A DNA stretch of 64,000 nt. Source: Alopecurus myosuroides. Its lineage: Eukaryota; Streptophyta; Magnoliopsida; Poales; Poaceae. The stretch's first letter is position 1. Each line of letters starts with the position of its first letter. The translations under genes and the position numbers were made by a program. Positions 21,908-34,181 of this stretch are shown here, piece by piece. Below the pieces are notes generated by a model. The model had not been told where the DNA came from. It was given only the letters and a program-made list of their open reading frames with translations, and ran no database searches. The DNA is taken from positions 177,016,756-177,080,755 of the forward strand of contig CM054063.1 of the NCBI GenBank assembly GCA_028641055.1, given 5' to 3'.

Positions 21908-23625
21908 ACATCCTCAACTCCTGCTCGTCCTTGAGTAGGTAAGTGATAAAAAAATAATTTTTTAGGTGACATGAAGACATTACAAATCTTGATCAACATT
22001 ATGTAAAAGCATTGGAAGCAGAAATCAAAGTACTTTAACAAAGGCATGATAAATATTATTTGAACTAATGTACACTTAGCAACCATGTTGCACATCAAAA
22101 CAAATACAAGTAAAAGACAATGAATAATGAAACATTAAAAGTGATACGTTTGTTTTAATCATAAAGAAAAACATAATAAAGTGGTATCCAGCTATTCCTT
22201 CGTATGGTAGCAAAACATAAATGCTAGGACACCTTAAAGTTTAAATGGTGACTAGATACAAATAATTTGAGAGCAAGAAACAACACAATCATGAATCAAT
22301 CAATAATAATTTTTGGGACTATGCATATTATACTCAGAATGACAACTATGCTCTCTTAGTTGTTGCATAAAGTAAGAAGATGAATACCCAACATAGAAGT
22401 AAAAGAAAGGCACTTCGCAGAGGGAAGCAGTGATTACTCATGTGCTAGAGCTTTTTATTTGATAAACAGAGGTATTGAAAACAATTTTGAGAGAGGTGTA
22501 TGTCTATGTCAACGAATGGTAATGAAAAACTTACCATAATCCATGTCAAGCAAAGTGTTCAGACTTTTGAGAGCAGTTTCTGGTAGCTTTATTGGTTGGC
22601 ACTTCCCCCACCTTTCTTTCACAAACCAGGGCTAGTCGTATCCACGAGTACCCACCAGCTTTGATCAAACCATGGGGAAGTTCCTTTTATTATATTATTT
22701 GGCGCCAACTCTCTGCAAATTTAGATGAGCACATATTCCATACTCATCGGGTGAAATAAGGAAGAAGAACTTTGCTTGACATAAACCATAATAAACTTTA
22801 AACTACTTCCTCATGAGCTAAAACAGGAACACAAAACATGTTAATAATATTGAAGGTTTTTAAAGGTAGCACACGAGAAATTTAATTGGAGTGGCGGTTA
22901 AATACCACATATGGGTAGATATGGTGGACACATTTGGCAAACTTTGGTTTTTTGGGAGTTGGATGCACGAGTAGAGCTCATACTCGATACAGGTGAAGGC
23001 TAGCAAAATACTGGGAGCGACCAGCTAAGAGAGCAACAACGACCATAATCATGCATAACGACAAAACATCATTAATCAAAGCATGAAGTAATATTACAAG
23101 TGAAAAACTAATGATCATCAAGGATATATGTGACTTTGTTTGTAGTCATAACATGGTGTGAGCATGCGCCAAGTCAATCCAGCTAAATCATTCAAAGGAC
23201 AAATAGCACAATACCATGCTTCAATACGAGAAAACAACACATGGATAATTTCAATGGCACACTAAGATCTCTCACACATTTGAGACTTGTCATGATACAT
23301 CATAAAATACTAAGCACATAATTAAAATAACATCTAACATGACATGCCAAATCCTAAGCCACAGGCAAAATAAGCTTCCTATTGCACCACTATAAGTATG
23401 AAACAATTTACTCTTCTCCAACACCAATCAACTTATTCGAAACAACTCTCAAAGAAAATAATAATTAAAGACCAGAGAGCTAATCATATATAATTGAAGC
23501 AAACCGACAAGCACTGAACAAAATTAGAGAGAAAAACAAGAGCTAAACACAGTACTAGCGAAAACTGAACACTCACGTAACAATAAGAGTGAAAACTAGA
23601 GTGTTCTAAACAATGAAAATAGAGC
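21908..23625 (-). other. Element A internal region, 3' part, non-coding
   Basis: AT-rich sequence with no supported frame on either strand. It parallels the tails of B and D: the 3' end next to the LTR, a CCATA(C/T)CTACC...GGTATTTAACCGCCACTCC block (about 22890-22925, minus), and a GAGAGACACGC... block now at the B junction. These shared blocks show that the region is element sequence. Confidence 0.6.
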
Positions 23626-23630
23626 GTGTC

Positions 23631-25063
23631 TGATGTCTACGCACACTTCTATTCTTGTAGACAGTGTTGGGCCTCCAAGTGTAGAGGTTTGTAGAACAAC
23701 AACAAGTTTCCCATAAGTGGATTACCCAAGGTTTATCGAACTCTTGGAGGAAGAGGTCAAAGATATCCCTCTCAAGCAACCCTGAAATTACGATACAAGA
23801 AGTCTCTGGTGTCCCCAACACACCTAATACAATTGTCAGTTGTATAGGTGCACTAGTTCGGCGAACAGAGGGTGAAATACAAGTAATACGGATGATTATA
23901 AGTGATAATAGCAATCTTAAATAAAAATGGCAGCAAGCGAACATGTAGCAGAATAGGTTGTAAACGGTGTTTCAATGCTTAGAAACAAGGCCTAGGGATC
24001 ATACTTTCACTAGTGAACACTCTCACAATGATCTTCCACTAGTGAACACTCTCACAATGATAACATAATTGAATGAATAAATATCATCTCTTTACTATGC
24101 TACTCTGAACCACTCTTCGGTCGAATAACAAACACCAATTCATTGCGTAGGGCTGTAAGAGCACTCCCCAGAGTCACATTCCCATGTCTAGTTAACCCCA
24201 CGCTGCCACTATGAGCGCCCTAGAAGGTACTAGACAAACACCACAATTTCATAGGGTGATCCAACACAAGATATAAATATCATTCTAAACCACACGGTGC
24301 ACACACTGTCACCTTTACACCGTGATCAAAGTGTCTACGGAGATCTCATAACAAAACCAGTCGAGTAGCATAACACATGAAGAATAACATCTATTGATTA
24401 ACCTAGATTACAAAGCTCATGATCACATAAAGATCACACCATGGGAGAGAGAGATGAAACACATAGCTACCGGTAGATCCCTCAGCCCCGGGGAGAACTA
24501 CTCCCTCCTCATCAAAGGAGACAGCAACGATGATGAAGATGGCAGTGGAGTCGATGGAGATGGCTCTAGGGGGACTTCCCCGTCCCGGCAGGGTGCCGGA
24601 ACAGGGATTTTTGTCCCCCGAAACTTGTCGGTGGCGGCGGCGTAGCTACGGAACTTTTCGTGGAAAAAGGCTGATTCATTTAGGGTTTATGCATCGAGGG
24701 GCATATATAGGCGAAAGGGCGATGCCGGGGGGGGGGGGTGGCCAGGGGGCCCACACCACCCCTTGGTGCGGCCAGAGGGGGAACCACGCCCCCTATGGTG
24801 TGGTGTCTCCCGGGCACCCCTCCGTGTCTCTTCGGGACTATGTGGACCCTTCGGGACTTCTGGCTTTTGAATTTTCCAATTCCGAGAATATTTCCAGAAC
24901 AACTTTTCTGAAACTAAAAACAGCAGAAAACAAGAATAGGCTCTCTGGCATATTTTCAATAGGTTAGTCCCGGGAAATCGATAAAAATGACATAAAGTGT
25001 ATAGCAAACATGTGGGAAACAACATGGAACATCATAAATTAAGGATACGTTTATGACGTATCA
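23631..25063 (-). repeat. Element B 3' LTR (1433 bp)
   Basis: On the minus strand starts TGATACGTCATAAACG at 25063 and ends GACATCA at 23631. It has a TATATATG box (24703-24710, minus) and next to it a run of 12 G on the plus strand (24727-24738). Frames in 24394-24967 are GC-rich LTR sequence without a recognisable product. Confidence 0.88.
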
Positions 25064-27726
25064 ACATCCCCAATCTTAGTTCCTACTCCTCCTCGAGTAG
25101 GTAAACGACAAAAACACATAGTTTCTGAGGTGACATGCTACCAACATAAACTTGATCATCAATACTGTAAAAGCATAAGTAAGCTGAGATCATAGAACTT
25201 CAACACAATCATGATAAATAGAATTTTAATAATAAAGCATAGCAATCACCTTGCATCATGAGAAGTAACACAAATAAAAGATCATGAATAACAATGCAAC
25301 AAAAGATATACGTTCGTTTCAAGTATAGAGAAAATTGGTCAAAGTGATATTTCACTAGTCCTTAAGAGTGGGGCAAAACATAAATGCGAGGACACCTTCA
25401 AAGTTCATGAGGAAGACGAGAACAAATAATTAGAGAACAAGCAATAACACATCATGAATCAATTAATAATTTTTCTGGGACAAATGCACATAATACTCAG
25501 AATGGCAACTTCGCTCTCTCAACTGTGCATAAAATTAGAAGATGGAGACTCGACATAAAAGTAAAAGAAAGGCCCTTCGTAGAGGGAAGCATGGATCACT
25601 CATGTGCTAGATCTTTTATTTTATTAAACAGAGGTATTGAAAAACTTGACACTCCTCCCAACCATCTTACACAAACAATGGCTAACCAAATCCTCGGGTG
25701 CCTGCCAACAATCACATACCGTGGAAGAGTGTATATATTTTAAGAGAGGTGTATGCTTATGTCAATGAATGGTAAGCACAAAATACAGTACATCACAAGC
25801 CAACTAGACTTCTGAAGAGCGGATCCCATAGATGGACGCATCTGGGTAGAAGGTCATCCGTCTTTCTCTTTTGTTTACACAATTATACTTTGACTGATAA
25901 ATCAGGGGAAAAAATAGTGAAGAGAATTTCTGTTATTAATTTGGGGCTGGGCACCCCGCTGCCAGCTCTTCTATCATTGTATAAGCGGATGAAGCCACTA
26001 GTCCAGGGTGTGAAAGTCCAATCAACAAGTGAGATAAAGATTCTCTATTTACGTCCCCATGAACTAAAACAGGAGCACAAAATAGGAGTAATTTTGAAAG
26101 TTTTAAAGGTAACACATGAGCAATTTACTTTGGAGTGGCGGTTAAATACCACATGTAGGTAGGTATGGTGGACACAATGGGAAAACTTTGATTTTTGGGA
26201 GTTGGATGCACGAGTAGATCTCATACTCAGTACAGGTGGAGGCTAGCAAAATGCTGGGAGCGACAAATCAAGAGAGCATAAGAGCCATAATCATGCATAG
26301 CGACATAAACATCATTAATCAAAGCATAAGTGGTACCACAAGTACAAAAACTACATGATCATGGAGTCTATTAGTGACTGTTTCATAGTCATAAACATGG
26401 TGTGAGCATGCGCCAAGTCAACCAAATAAAACATTCAAAGGAGAACACCACAAATTTATGCTTCAATATGACAAGAACAACACATGATTCTTTCAATGGA
26501 ACATTAAACAGTCTCAGCTATTTGAGGCTAATCATGCTACTAAATAACGACAAGAATTTAGAATGAAAATAACATCTAGAATGATATGAAAAAGTCTAGC
26601 CACAGTCTATACAAGCTTCTACTTGCACCGTTATAAGTTCTACCACAAGCAGCAGTTTTTTTCCCCAGCAAGCACCATACAAAAACATGCTTTAACAAAA
26701 ACTCTCTAAATGCTACATAAATCAAACACGAGAGGACTCACATAACACTACTAAATCTAACAGCTCTGAACAAGAGATGCAATAAAAACGAGAGCTAAAC
26801 ATGATTTTTTGCAACAACTAGAAGGAAAAGTAAGAATACTAGCATAGAAAGTATTCAAACGAAAAAGAGGAGCATGTCTCTCTCTCAAACAAGGAATGCT
26901 AGGGTCCAACTATATTATTGCAGCAAGGAAAACAAAATAAAAACAAACATATCATCCAAGTAAACTTCATATGATGTGACCGAATAAAAATATAGTTTCA
27001 CGAGATGTGACCTGATAGATAGTTGATGAAGAAGGGGATGCCTTGGGCATACCCAAGCTTAGATGCTTGAGTCTTCTAAAAATATGCTTGGATTAACCAC
27101 GGGGGCATCCCCAATCTTTTACCTTACACTCTTCTTGATCACATATATCACCTCTTCTCTTGACCCTTGAAAACTTCCTTCACACCACACTCAAATAGTA
27201 ATTTAGAGGGTTAGTGCAACAAGAAAAAAAATCCATGGGTTCTGTATGGGCCCAAGTTCAATTGATACTTTTAAACATTATCTACAACCACTGATGTTTC
27301 GTGAAGCCAAGAAATCAACCTGACATCGTAAAAGAGCAAATGCAAGAAAAATGACAGAGTCTGTCAAAACCAGTACAGTCTGTAAAGATGAATTTTTTTG
27401 AGGCACTTATGTTGCTCAAATAAAAAAACTTAAAAAACGAAAAAATTTCGGAATAGCCGGGGAATAAGCACAAGAAATTTCAGGTCATTCTGATTTTTCT
27501 ATGATTTATACGATTTTTTACGGTGGACAATAGGAATCTGTTTCCTGCGCAGAGATCCAAAAACCAACTCCAACTCTCGTCAGAAACCTTACTTGGCACT
27601 ACTAAAACATGAAAAGAAAGCTAGAAAGGAGTTTCTACATAAGTATACAACCCCTTGACTCAAACAAAACAGAGAAAAACAAAGCAAAAATAAAAGCATG
27701 GCTTATCTCCCACAAAGTGCTTTTCT
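25064..27726 (-). other. Element B internal region, non-coding 3' part
   Basis: AT-rich with no supported gene. On the minus strand it repeats the order seen in D downstream of its ORF: a GGCATACCCAAGC-like block (about 27045-27060), a GAGAGACATGCTCC block (about 26870), the CCATACCTACC...TAACCGCCACTCC block (about 26135-26165), and a GAGGAGTAGGAACTAAG block beside the LTR. Confidence 0.6.
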
Positions 27727-28523
27727 TTAAAGCCTTTTAGCTAGGCATGATAATTTGAGAAGATGCTCACATGAGAAATATGAATTGAAGCAAAAGAGAG
27801 CATCAAGAAGCAAATTTAAAACAAATTTAAGTCTAACCCACTTCCTATGAAAAAGAATCTTGTAGAAAAACAAGTCATGAAAGCACAAAGTGGCTAGCAT
27901 CGGAAGACAAAATAAGTGCAACTTTAAAAATTTCAACATAAAGAGGGGAAACTTGATATTTTTGAGATGCATAAGACTATGTGTCCCTCTCTCATAATAA
28001 CTTTTAGTAGCATCATGGATGAAATTAACAATATAACTATCACAAGAAATATTCTTATCATGGGCCACATGCATAAAATAATTAATACTCTCCACATAAG
28101 CATATTCATTCTCATTAATAGTAGTGGGAGCAAATCCACAAAATAGCTATCATTATTATCACGATAAACATCAAATATAGGAGGCATATTGTAATCATAA
28201 TTAATTTTCTCTTCAATAGTAGGTGGAACTAGAATACCACAATCATCATAATTATCATATATTGGAAGCAAAGTATCATCAAAGTAAATTTGTTCCTCAG
28301 TTCTTGGGGGACTAAAAAGATCGTTTTCATAAAAACTAGCTTCCCAAATCTTAGACTTTTTCATAGCACTAGCAATAATGGTGTTCATAGAATTTATACT
28401 AATAACATTGCTACTAGCGTGCAAATAAAGCTCCATAGGTTTTTTAATTTTCTCTTCAAACACTTCATGTCCTAACTCAAGATAAAGATTATAAAGCTCT
28501 CTCATATTTGTGTTGTTTACCAT
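27727..28523 (-). pseudogene. Orphan ORF of element B (frameshifted copy of the D ORF)
   Basis: Starts with ATG at 28523, aligns along its length with the intact ORF at 30673-31494 and shares MRELYNLYLEL near the N-terminus and the C-terminal hydrophobic part. One frameshift near 28120 divides it: 28523-27933 carries the N-terminal half and 28095-27727 the C-terminal half. The middle is rich in Asp, Asn and Tyr. It resembles neither gag nor pol domains that I know. The function is unknown. Confidence 0.75.
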
Positions 28524-28674
28524 TAAGCTTAACTAGTAATACTAAAAACAAGGAAAAAGTAAAAATAAGCCTAACTAGTGAAATTAAAAACAAGAAACAA
28601 AAAGATATAATTGCATAATCTAAAGGAAATAACTCCGAGCAGTCGCAGAGGATGTGAGTACCTTTTACCTTACC

Positions 28675-28692
28675 TCCCCGGTAACGGTGCCA
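28675..28692 (-). other. Element B primer binding site (tRNA-Asp type)
   Basis: Minus strand TGGCACCGTTACCGGGGA, ten bases inside the LTR end, preceded by AGCTCTTTTC. It has two changes from the usual TGGCGCCGTTGCCGGGGA. Confidence 0.8.
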
Positions 28693-28702
28693 GAAAAGAG
28701 CT

Positions 28703-29102
28703 TGATGTCTACGCACGCTTCTATTCTTGTAGACAGTGTTGGGCCTCCAAGTGCAGAGGTTTGTAGAACAGCAGCAAGTTTCCCTTAAGTGGATTACCCA
28801 AGGTTTATCGAACTCAGGGAGGAATAGGTCAAAGATATCCCTCTCAAGCAACCCTGCAATTACGATACAAGAAGTCTCTTGTGTCCCCAACACACCTAAT
28901 ACAATTGTAAGCTGTATAGGTGCACTAGTTCGGCGAAGAGAGAGTGAAATACAAGTAATACGGATGATTATAAGTGATAATATCAATCTTAAATAAAAAT
29001 GGCAGCAAGCAAACACGTAGCAGAACAGGTTGTAAAATGGTGTTTCAATGCTTAGAAACAAGTCCTAAGGATCATACTAGTGAACACTCTCACAATGACA
29101 AC
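28703..29102 (-). repeat. Element B 5' LTR, left piece
   Basis: The 3' end of the 5' LTR (minus strand), matching 23631-24050. It is cut at 29102 by D and resumes at 35593. Confidence 0.88.
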
Positions 29103-30502
29103 TGATACGTCTCCAACGTATCTATAATTTCTAATGTTCCATGTTGATATTATGCCAATTGCTACATGTTTTCTCCCTTCTTTATGTCATTTTTATCGAT
29201 TTTCCGGACTAACCTATTGACAAGATGCCACAGATCCAGTTCCCTGTTTTCTGATGTTTTTCGTTTCATAAAAGTTGCTCTGGAAATATTCTCGAAATTG
29301 GAAAATTCGAAAGCCAGAAGTCTTAGAAGTCCTGAAAGCTTCCAGAAATCCCGAAGAGCCCCAGAGGGGGGACATAGGGTGGCGCGGGTCCCCCCGGCCG
29401 CGCCACCTATGGGTGTGGGCCCCTGGCCACCCCCCGGCATCACCCTTTCGCCTATATATATACTCCCCGATGCATAAACCCTAAGAGAATCGACCTTTTC
29501 CAACAAATACATCTGTAGCTCCGGCGTCGCTGTCGACAAGTTTCGGGGGAAGATCTCTGTTCTTGCACCCTGCCGGGAAGGGGAAGTGCCCCCGGAAGCC
29601 ATCTCCATCGACTCCACCGCCATCTCCATCGCCGTTGCTGTCTCCTATGATGAGGAGGGAGTAGTTCTCCCCCCGGGGCTGAGGGCTCTACCGGTAGCTA
29701 TGTGCTTCATCTCTGTTTCCCATGGTGTGATCTATATGTGATCGTGAGCTTTGTAATCTAGTTGAATTCATAGATATTATTCTTCATCTATTATGCTACT
29801 CAAGTGGTTTTTGTTATGAGATCTCCGTAAACACTTTGATCACGGTGTAAAGGTGACAGTGTGTGCGCCGTGTGGTTTAGCATTATATTTATATTTTGTG
29901 TTGGATAACCCTATGAAATTGTGGTGTTTTCGTGGAACCATCTGGGTCCCATGGTGATAACATGGGGGTTACTTGGTTGGGAAGTTCTTACTCTGAGGAG
30001 TGTTGTTACAGCCCTACGGAATGATTAGTGTTTGTTATCCAACCGGAGAGGGTTAAGAGTAGCATAGTGAGAGAAGCTATCTAGTTATTCATTTATGCGA
30101 TCATTGTTGAGAGTGTCCTCTAGTGAAAGTGGGATCCCTAGGCCTTGTTTCCAAGCATTGAAACTCCATTTTCCGCCTGTTTTGCTACATGTTTGCTTGC
30201 TGCTATATTTATTTCAGATTGCTATTATTGCTTATAACCATCCATATTACTCGCATTTCACTATCTCTTCGCAGAACTAGTGCACCTATATACCTGACAA
30301 GTATATTGGGTGTGTTGGGGACACAAGAGACTTCTTGTATCTTAATTGCAGGGTTGCTTGAGAGGGACATCTTTGACCTCTACCTCCCAGAGTTCGATAA
30401 AACTTGGGTGATCCACTTAAGGGAAACTTGATGTTGTTCTACAAACCTCTGCACTTGGAGGCCCAACACTATCTACAAGAATAGAAGCGTGCGTAGACAT
30501 CA
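29103..30502 (+). repeat. Element D 5' LTR
   Basis: Starts TGATACGTCTCCAACGTATC and ends TAGACATCA. TATATATATA promoter (29453-29462), about 10 bp upstream of a GCATAAACCC block that is likely near the transcription start. The 3' LTR lacks about ten bases just after the first TGATACGT. Confidence 0.92.
29453..29462 (+). promoter_or_regulatory. TATA box of element D LTR
   Basis: TATATATATA following TTTCGCC, after a C-rich stretch. Conserved in all the B and D LTRs (34539-34546 in D's 3' LTR, 24703-24710 and 36229-36236 on the minus strand in B). Confidence 0.7.
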
Positions 30503-30512
30503 AGATCTTTTC

Positions 30513-30530
30513 TGGCGCTGTTGCGGGGGA
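30513..30530 (+). other. Element D primer binding site (tRNA-Asp type)
   Basis: TGGCGCTGTTGCGGGGGA, ten bases after the LTR end, two changes from the tRNA-Asp complement. The spacer AGATCTTTTC resembles those of A, B and E. Confidence 0.85.
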
Positions 30531-30672
30531 GGTAAGGTAAAAGGTTCTCACATCCTCGGGTGTGAGTGATCGAAGTTATTTCCTTTAGATTCTACAATTA
30601 TATCTGTTTGTTTCTTGTTTTCACTAGTTAGGATTATTTTTACGTGTTACTTGTTTTTATCTTTATGCTTAA

Positions 30673-31494
30673 ATGGAAAATGACAAAAATATGAGAGAGC
30701 TTTATAATCTTTATCTTGAGTTAGTACATGAAGTGTTTGAAGAGAAAATTAAAAAACCTATGGAATTTTATTTGCATGCTAGTGGCAATGTTATCAGTAT
30801 GAACTCTTTAAACACCATTATTGCTAATGCTATGGAAAAGTCTAAGATTGGGGAAGCTAGTTTTGATGAATATGATATTTTTAGGCCCCCAAGTTTTGAG
30901 GAGGAAATTTTCTTTGATGATAATTTGCCCGCAATATATGATGATTATAATGATTTTGGTATTCTAGTTCTACCTGTTTACAATGATGAATATGATATTT
31001 TCAGTCCACATACTATTGAAAAAATTAATAATGATTACAATAAGCCTCCTATATTTGATGATTATAGTGATAGCTATTTTGTTGAATTTGCTCCCACTAC
31101 TATTAATAAGAATGACTATGCTTATGTGGAGAGTATTAATTCTTTTATGCATGTGGCTCATGATAAGAATGTTTCTTGTGATAGTTATATTGTTAATTTT
31201 ATTCATGATGCTACTCAAAGTTATTATGAGAGAGGGAAACATGGTTTTATGCATCTCAACAATATTAAGTTTCCCCTCTTTATGTTGAAATTTTTGAAGT
31301 TGCACTTATTTTGTCTTCCTATGCTAGTCACTTTGAGCTTCTTTAATTTGTTTATTTACAAGATTCCTATTCATAAGAAGTGGGTTACACTTAAATTTGT
31401 TTTACATTTGTTTCTTGATCCTCTCTCTTTCTTCAATTCATATTTCTTATGTGAGCACCTTCTCAAATTATTATGCCTAGCTGAAAGGCGTTAA
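30673..31494 (+). CDS. Orphan ORF of element D, 273 residues, unknown function
   Basis: The only long frame in D; start ATG 30673 lies 171 bp after the LTR. Residues 1-60 are mixed and charged (MRELYNLYLEL). Residues about 60-130 are very rich in Asp, Tyr, Phe and Ile, with two copies of a DEYDIF motif. Residues about 195-265 are strongly hydrophobic with several Leu/Phe-rich segments separated by basic residues (KIPIHKKW), which could be membrane segments. It ends AERR, and just after the stop a GCGTTAAAGAAAAGCG block is conserved in B and A. No gag, protease, RT or integrase motif is present. The frame is intact here and has one frameshift in B, so both copies descend from a coding ancestor. 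A membrane or envelope-like role is only a guess from composition. Confidence 0.7.
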   Translation: MENDKNMRELYNLYLELVHEVFEEKIKKPMEFYLHASGNVISMNSLNTIIANAMEKSKIGEASFDEYDIFRPPSFEEEIFFDDNLPAIYDDYNDFGILVLPVYNDEYDIFSPHTIEKINNDYNKPPIFDDYSDSYFVEFAPTTINKNDYAYVESINSFMHVAHDKNVSCDSYIVNFIHDATQSYYERGKHGFMHLNNIKFPLFMLKFLKLHLFCLPMLVTLSFFNLFIYKIPIHKKWVTLKFVLHLFLDPLSFFNSYFLCEHLLKLLCLAERR

Positions 31495-34181
31495 AGAAAA
31501 GCGCTACCGGGAGACAACCCGTTTTATTTCTCTGTTTTCAACCCGTTTTCCGTCGTTTTTTTTCTTTGCACCTGGGTGTTGTCTATTTCCTTAGAAACCC
31601 CGATGTATCTTTTCTTTTGTGTTTTTTTTGAGCCAAGTAAACCTCTAGTGGAAAGTTGAGGCTATATTTCGGATTTCTGCGCAGGAAACAGATTTCTTTT
31701 GTCCACTGTTAATTCCGTAAAAAATCACATAAAACAAAAATGACCTGAGTTTTTTTGTGCTTAATACTGAGTTATATACGCAAATTTTCTTAGTTGACCA
31801 ATTTTTGATTTGAGCAACAGAAGATTTTTGAAAAAATCGATCTTTACCTGCTGTTCTGTTTTGACAGATTTCTGCCATTTATCGCATTTGCATCTTAATC
31901 TCTTTCTTTTGGTGTTATTTTGAGAAAAAGAGTTTTAAAAGAAGTTGTGACAGTAGATAATGTGTTTTTTAGTGTTATACTTGTGGTTAAACTGAACCAT
32001 GTGAATTTATTATTTCAATTGCACTAACGTTGCTAATGAAGATTGTGAGAATTTTGGTGTGAAGGAAGTTTTCAAGGGTCAAGAGAAGAGGATGATATGA
32101 TGTGACCAAGAAGAGTGAAAAGCCTAAGATTGGGGATGCCCCGGTGGTACATCCCAGCAAATTCTGAGAAGTCTTAAGCGTCTAAGCTTGGGGATGCCCA
32201 AGGCATCCCCTTCTTCATCAACAAATTATCAGGTCACTTCTAGTGAAACTATATTTTTATTCGGTCACATCTTATGTGCTTTACTTGGAGCGTCTTTTAT
32301 TTTTGCTTTCAGTTTGTTTAGTTTTCTTTGTTTTAGTTTATGGTTTGGATATTATCATACTTGTGTGGGGGGAGAGACACGCTTCGTTTTCATTGCTTAG
32401 AACACTCTAATTTTCATTCTTATTGTTCTGTGAGTGTTCACTTTTTGCTGGTACTGCGTTTAGCCTTTTTTCATGCATCTATTATTTAGAGCTGTTAGTA
32501 CTCTCTAGTTTTCATTGCTATATGCTTATAGAGAGTTTTTTTTCTCATATGCGTGCTTGGTTGGGAATAGAAATGCTTATGTGATAGTTGGTATAGTGGA
32601 AAAAATCGCATGGTCTTGTAGATCACTAAACTGCTTCACTTGAATCACTGCTGTTATTTTGAGATATTAATTTGCTTAATGGATAAACGGGAAGGACTAG
32701 TAAGTATAAACTTTTAATGGTTGGTCTAAGAAACTTGAAGCTGTGCCACACTTAAATTACCAGCTGATAGAAACAATGGTATATGATTGCTACGAGTGAT
32801 ACATTTCCGATCGGCCTTTTATTACGCGCTACGGTCGGGGTAGCTAACAGTGACTTGTCACTGCCACAGACCCTCTTGGAGTGATTTGCACTTTGCCTTG
32901 TAAGATGATTTTCTTGCTGCAATCTTTTAACTTGTGAGTCTATGTTGCGAATCCTGACACTTCCACCATCCATATTTGCTAGCCTCTTCGGTACTGTGCA
33001 TTGCCCTTTCTCACATTGAGAGTTGGTGCAAACTCCGCCAGTGCATCCAAATCCCGTGGGAGAACTTTGTTCTCCTACACATAAGCCCATATATTCTTAC
33101 TCAAAACAGCCACCATACCTACCTATCATGGCATTTCCATAGCCATTCCGAGATATATTGCTGCACAACATCCACCTCCATTATGTTACTTGATGATGAG
33201 CTTCATGGTTATTTATGCATACTGCTACACTTGCAGGAGCATGTCGTTGGATACATCATAGATATTCCATTATGAGTTATGAGTAGTAAAAGTGTGATGA
33301 TTCATTGTAATATAGGATGTTGCCCCTACCGGCGAGGATATATAAAAAAATGAAAAGGCCCCAAAAAGGGCCAAAGAGAGAATAAAGAGAGAGGGGGTGC
33401 ATCCCTATCCTTTATATACCACACTTGTGCTTCATGTTTAGCACCAATGCTTCGGTTTGGAGAAAGTTTTCATATTATCATTCATTCATAACTATGTGAG
33501 AAATTTTACATTATAGAACTTGGCTTGTATATTCCAATGATGGGCCTCTTCAAATGAGCTCTAGGTCTTCGTGAGCAAGCAAGTTGGATGCACCCCTACT
33601 AGTTCCATTGGAGAACTTTCATACACTTATAGCTCTATGTGCATCCGTTGTGTGGCAATCCCTACTCCTTGCATAGCTTTGGTTGTAAGACTTTCTCTTG
33701 TCTAATGACCACTTTTAGCTTTGTGAGCCTTTCTTCCATTGACCTTCCAAACCCCCATAATGTTCTCTTAGCCATAACATCCCGGTGCCAGGGACCAACG
33801 CAGAACACTTTCTTGTTTTTAGTGCGCAAATAATTTAAGATTCAAGCATTGCATCGTGTGGAAAGCTTGACTTGATCCTAACAGAGGTTGTGAAGATCGT
33901 TTGATGTGCATGATATTGTTGTTCTTGAAAGCTTAAATCATCTCTAACAAACTTTGCACGGTTGATAGTCTTTTAGTATTGATGCATTAAAAGTTTTGCT
34001 TCTTTCTGCTTATTTGTTTATGCATTACTTGTTGATATCAAATATAGATCACAACTTTAGTTCATTTGATCCTACTTTACATATTATGATCAAGATTGTG
34101 TGGTAGCATGTCACCTCAGAAATTATTTTCTTTTATCGTTTACCTACTCGAGGACGAGTAGGAACTAAGCTTGGGTATGCT
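31495..34181 (+). other. Element D internal non-coding tail and polypurine tract
   Basis: 2.7 kb with no supported gene. Frames at 32188-32400, 32752-33275 and 33639-33833 have no recognisable domain. Blocks shared with A and B include GGGGATGCC...AAGGCATCCCC (about 32190), GAGAGACACGC (about 32371), and CACCATACCTACCTA (about 33112). It ends CGAGGACGAGTAGGAACTAAGC then TTGGGTATGC before the LTR, which acts as the polypurine region. Confidence 0.65.

Noticed and set aside
23606..23944. 112-codon minus-strand frame, similar to frames at 28489-29061 and 35304-35591
   Set aside because: These are the same LTR 3' end in B and D, on one or the other strand; a shared LTR frame, not a gene.
24394..24967. 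GC-rich frames of 83-145 codons
   Set aside because: LTR sequence around the promoter of B, equivalent to 35981-36502 in the other LTR; disrupted by G-run length.
32752..33275. Overlapping frames of 112 and 99 codons in D's tail
   Set aside because: Aligned parts in A and B are not open, and no domain is seen.
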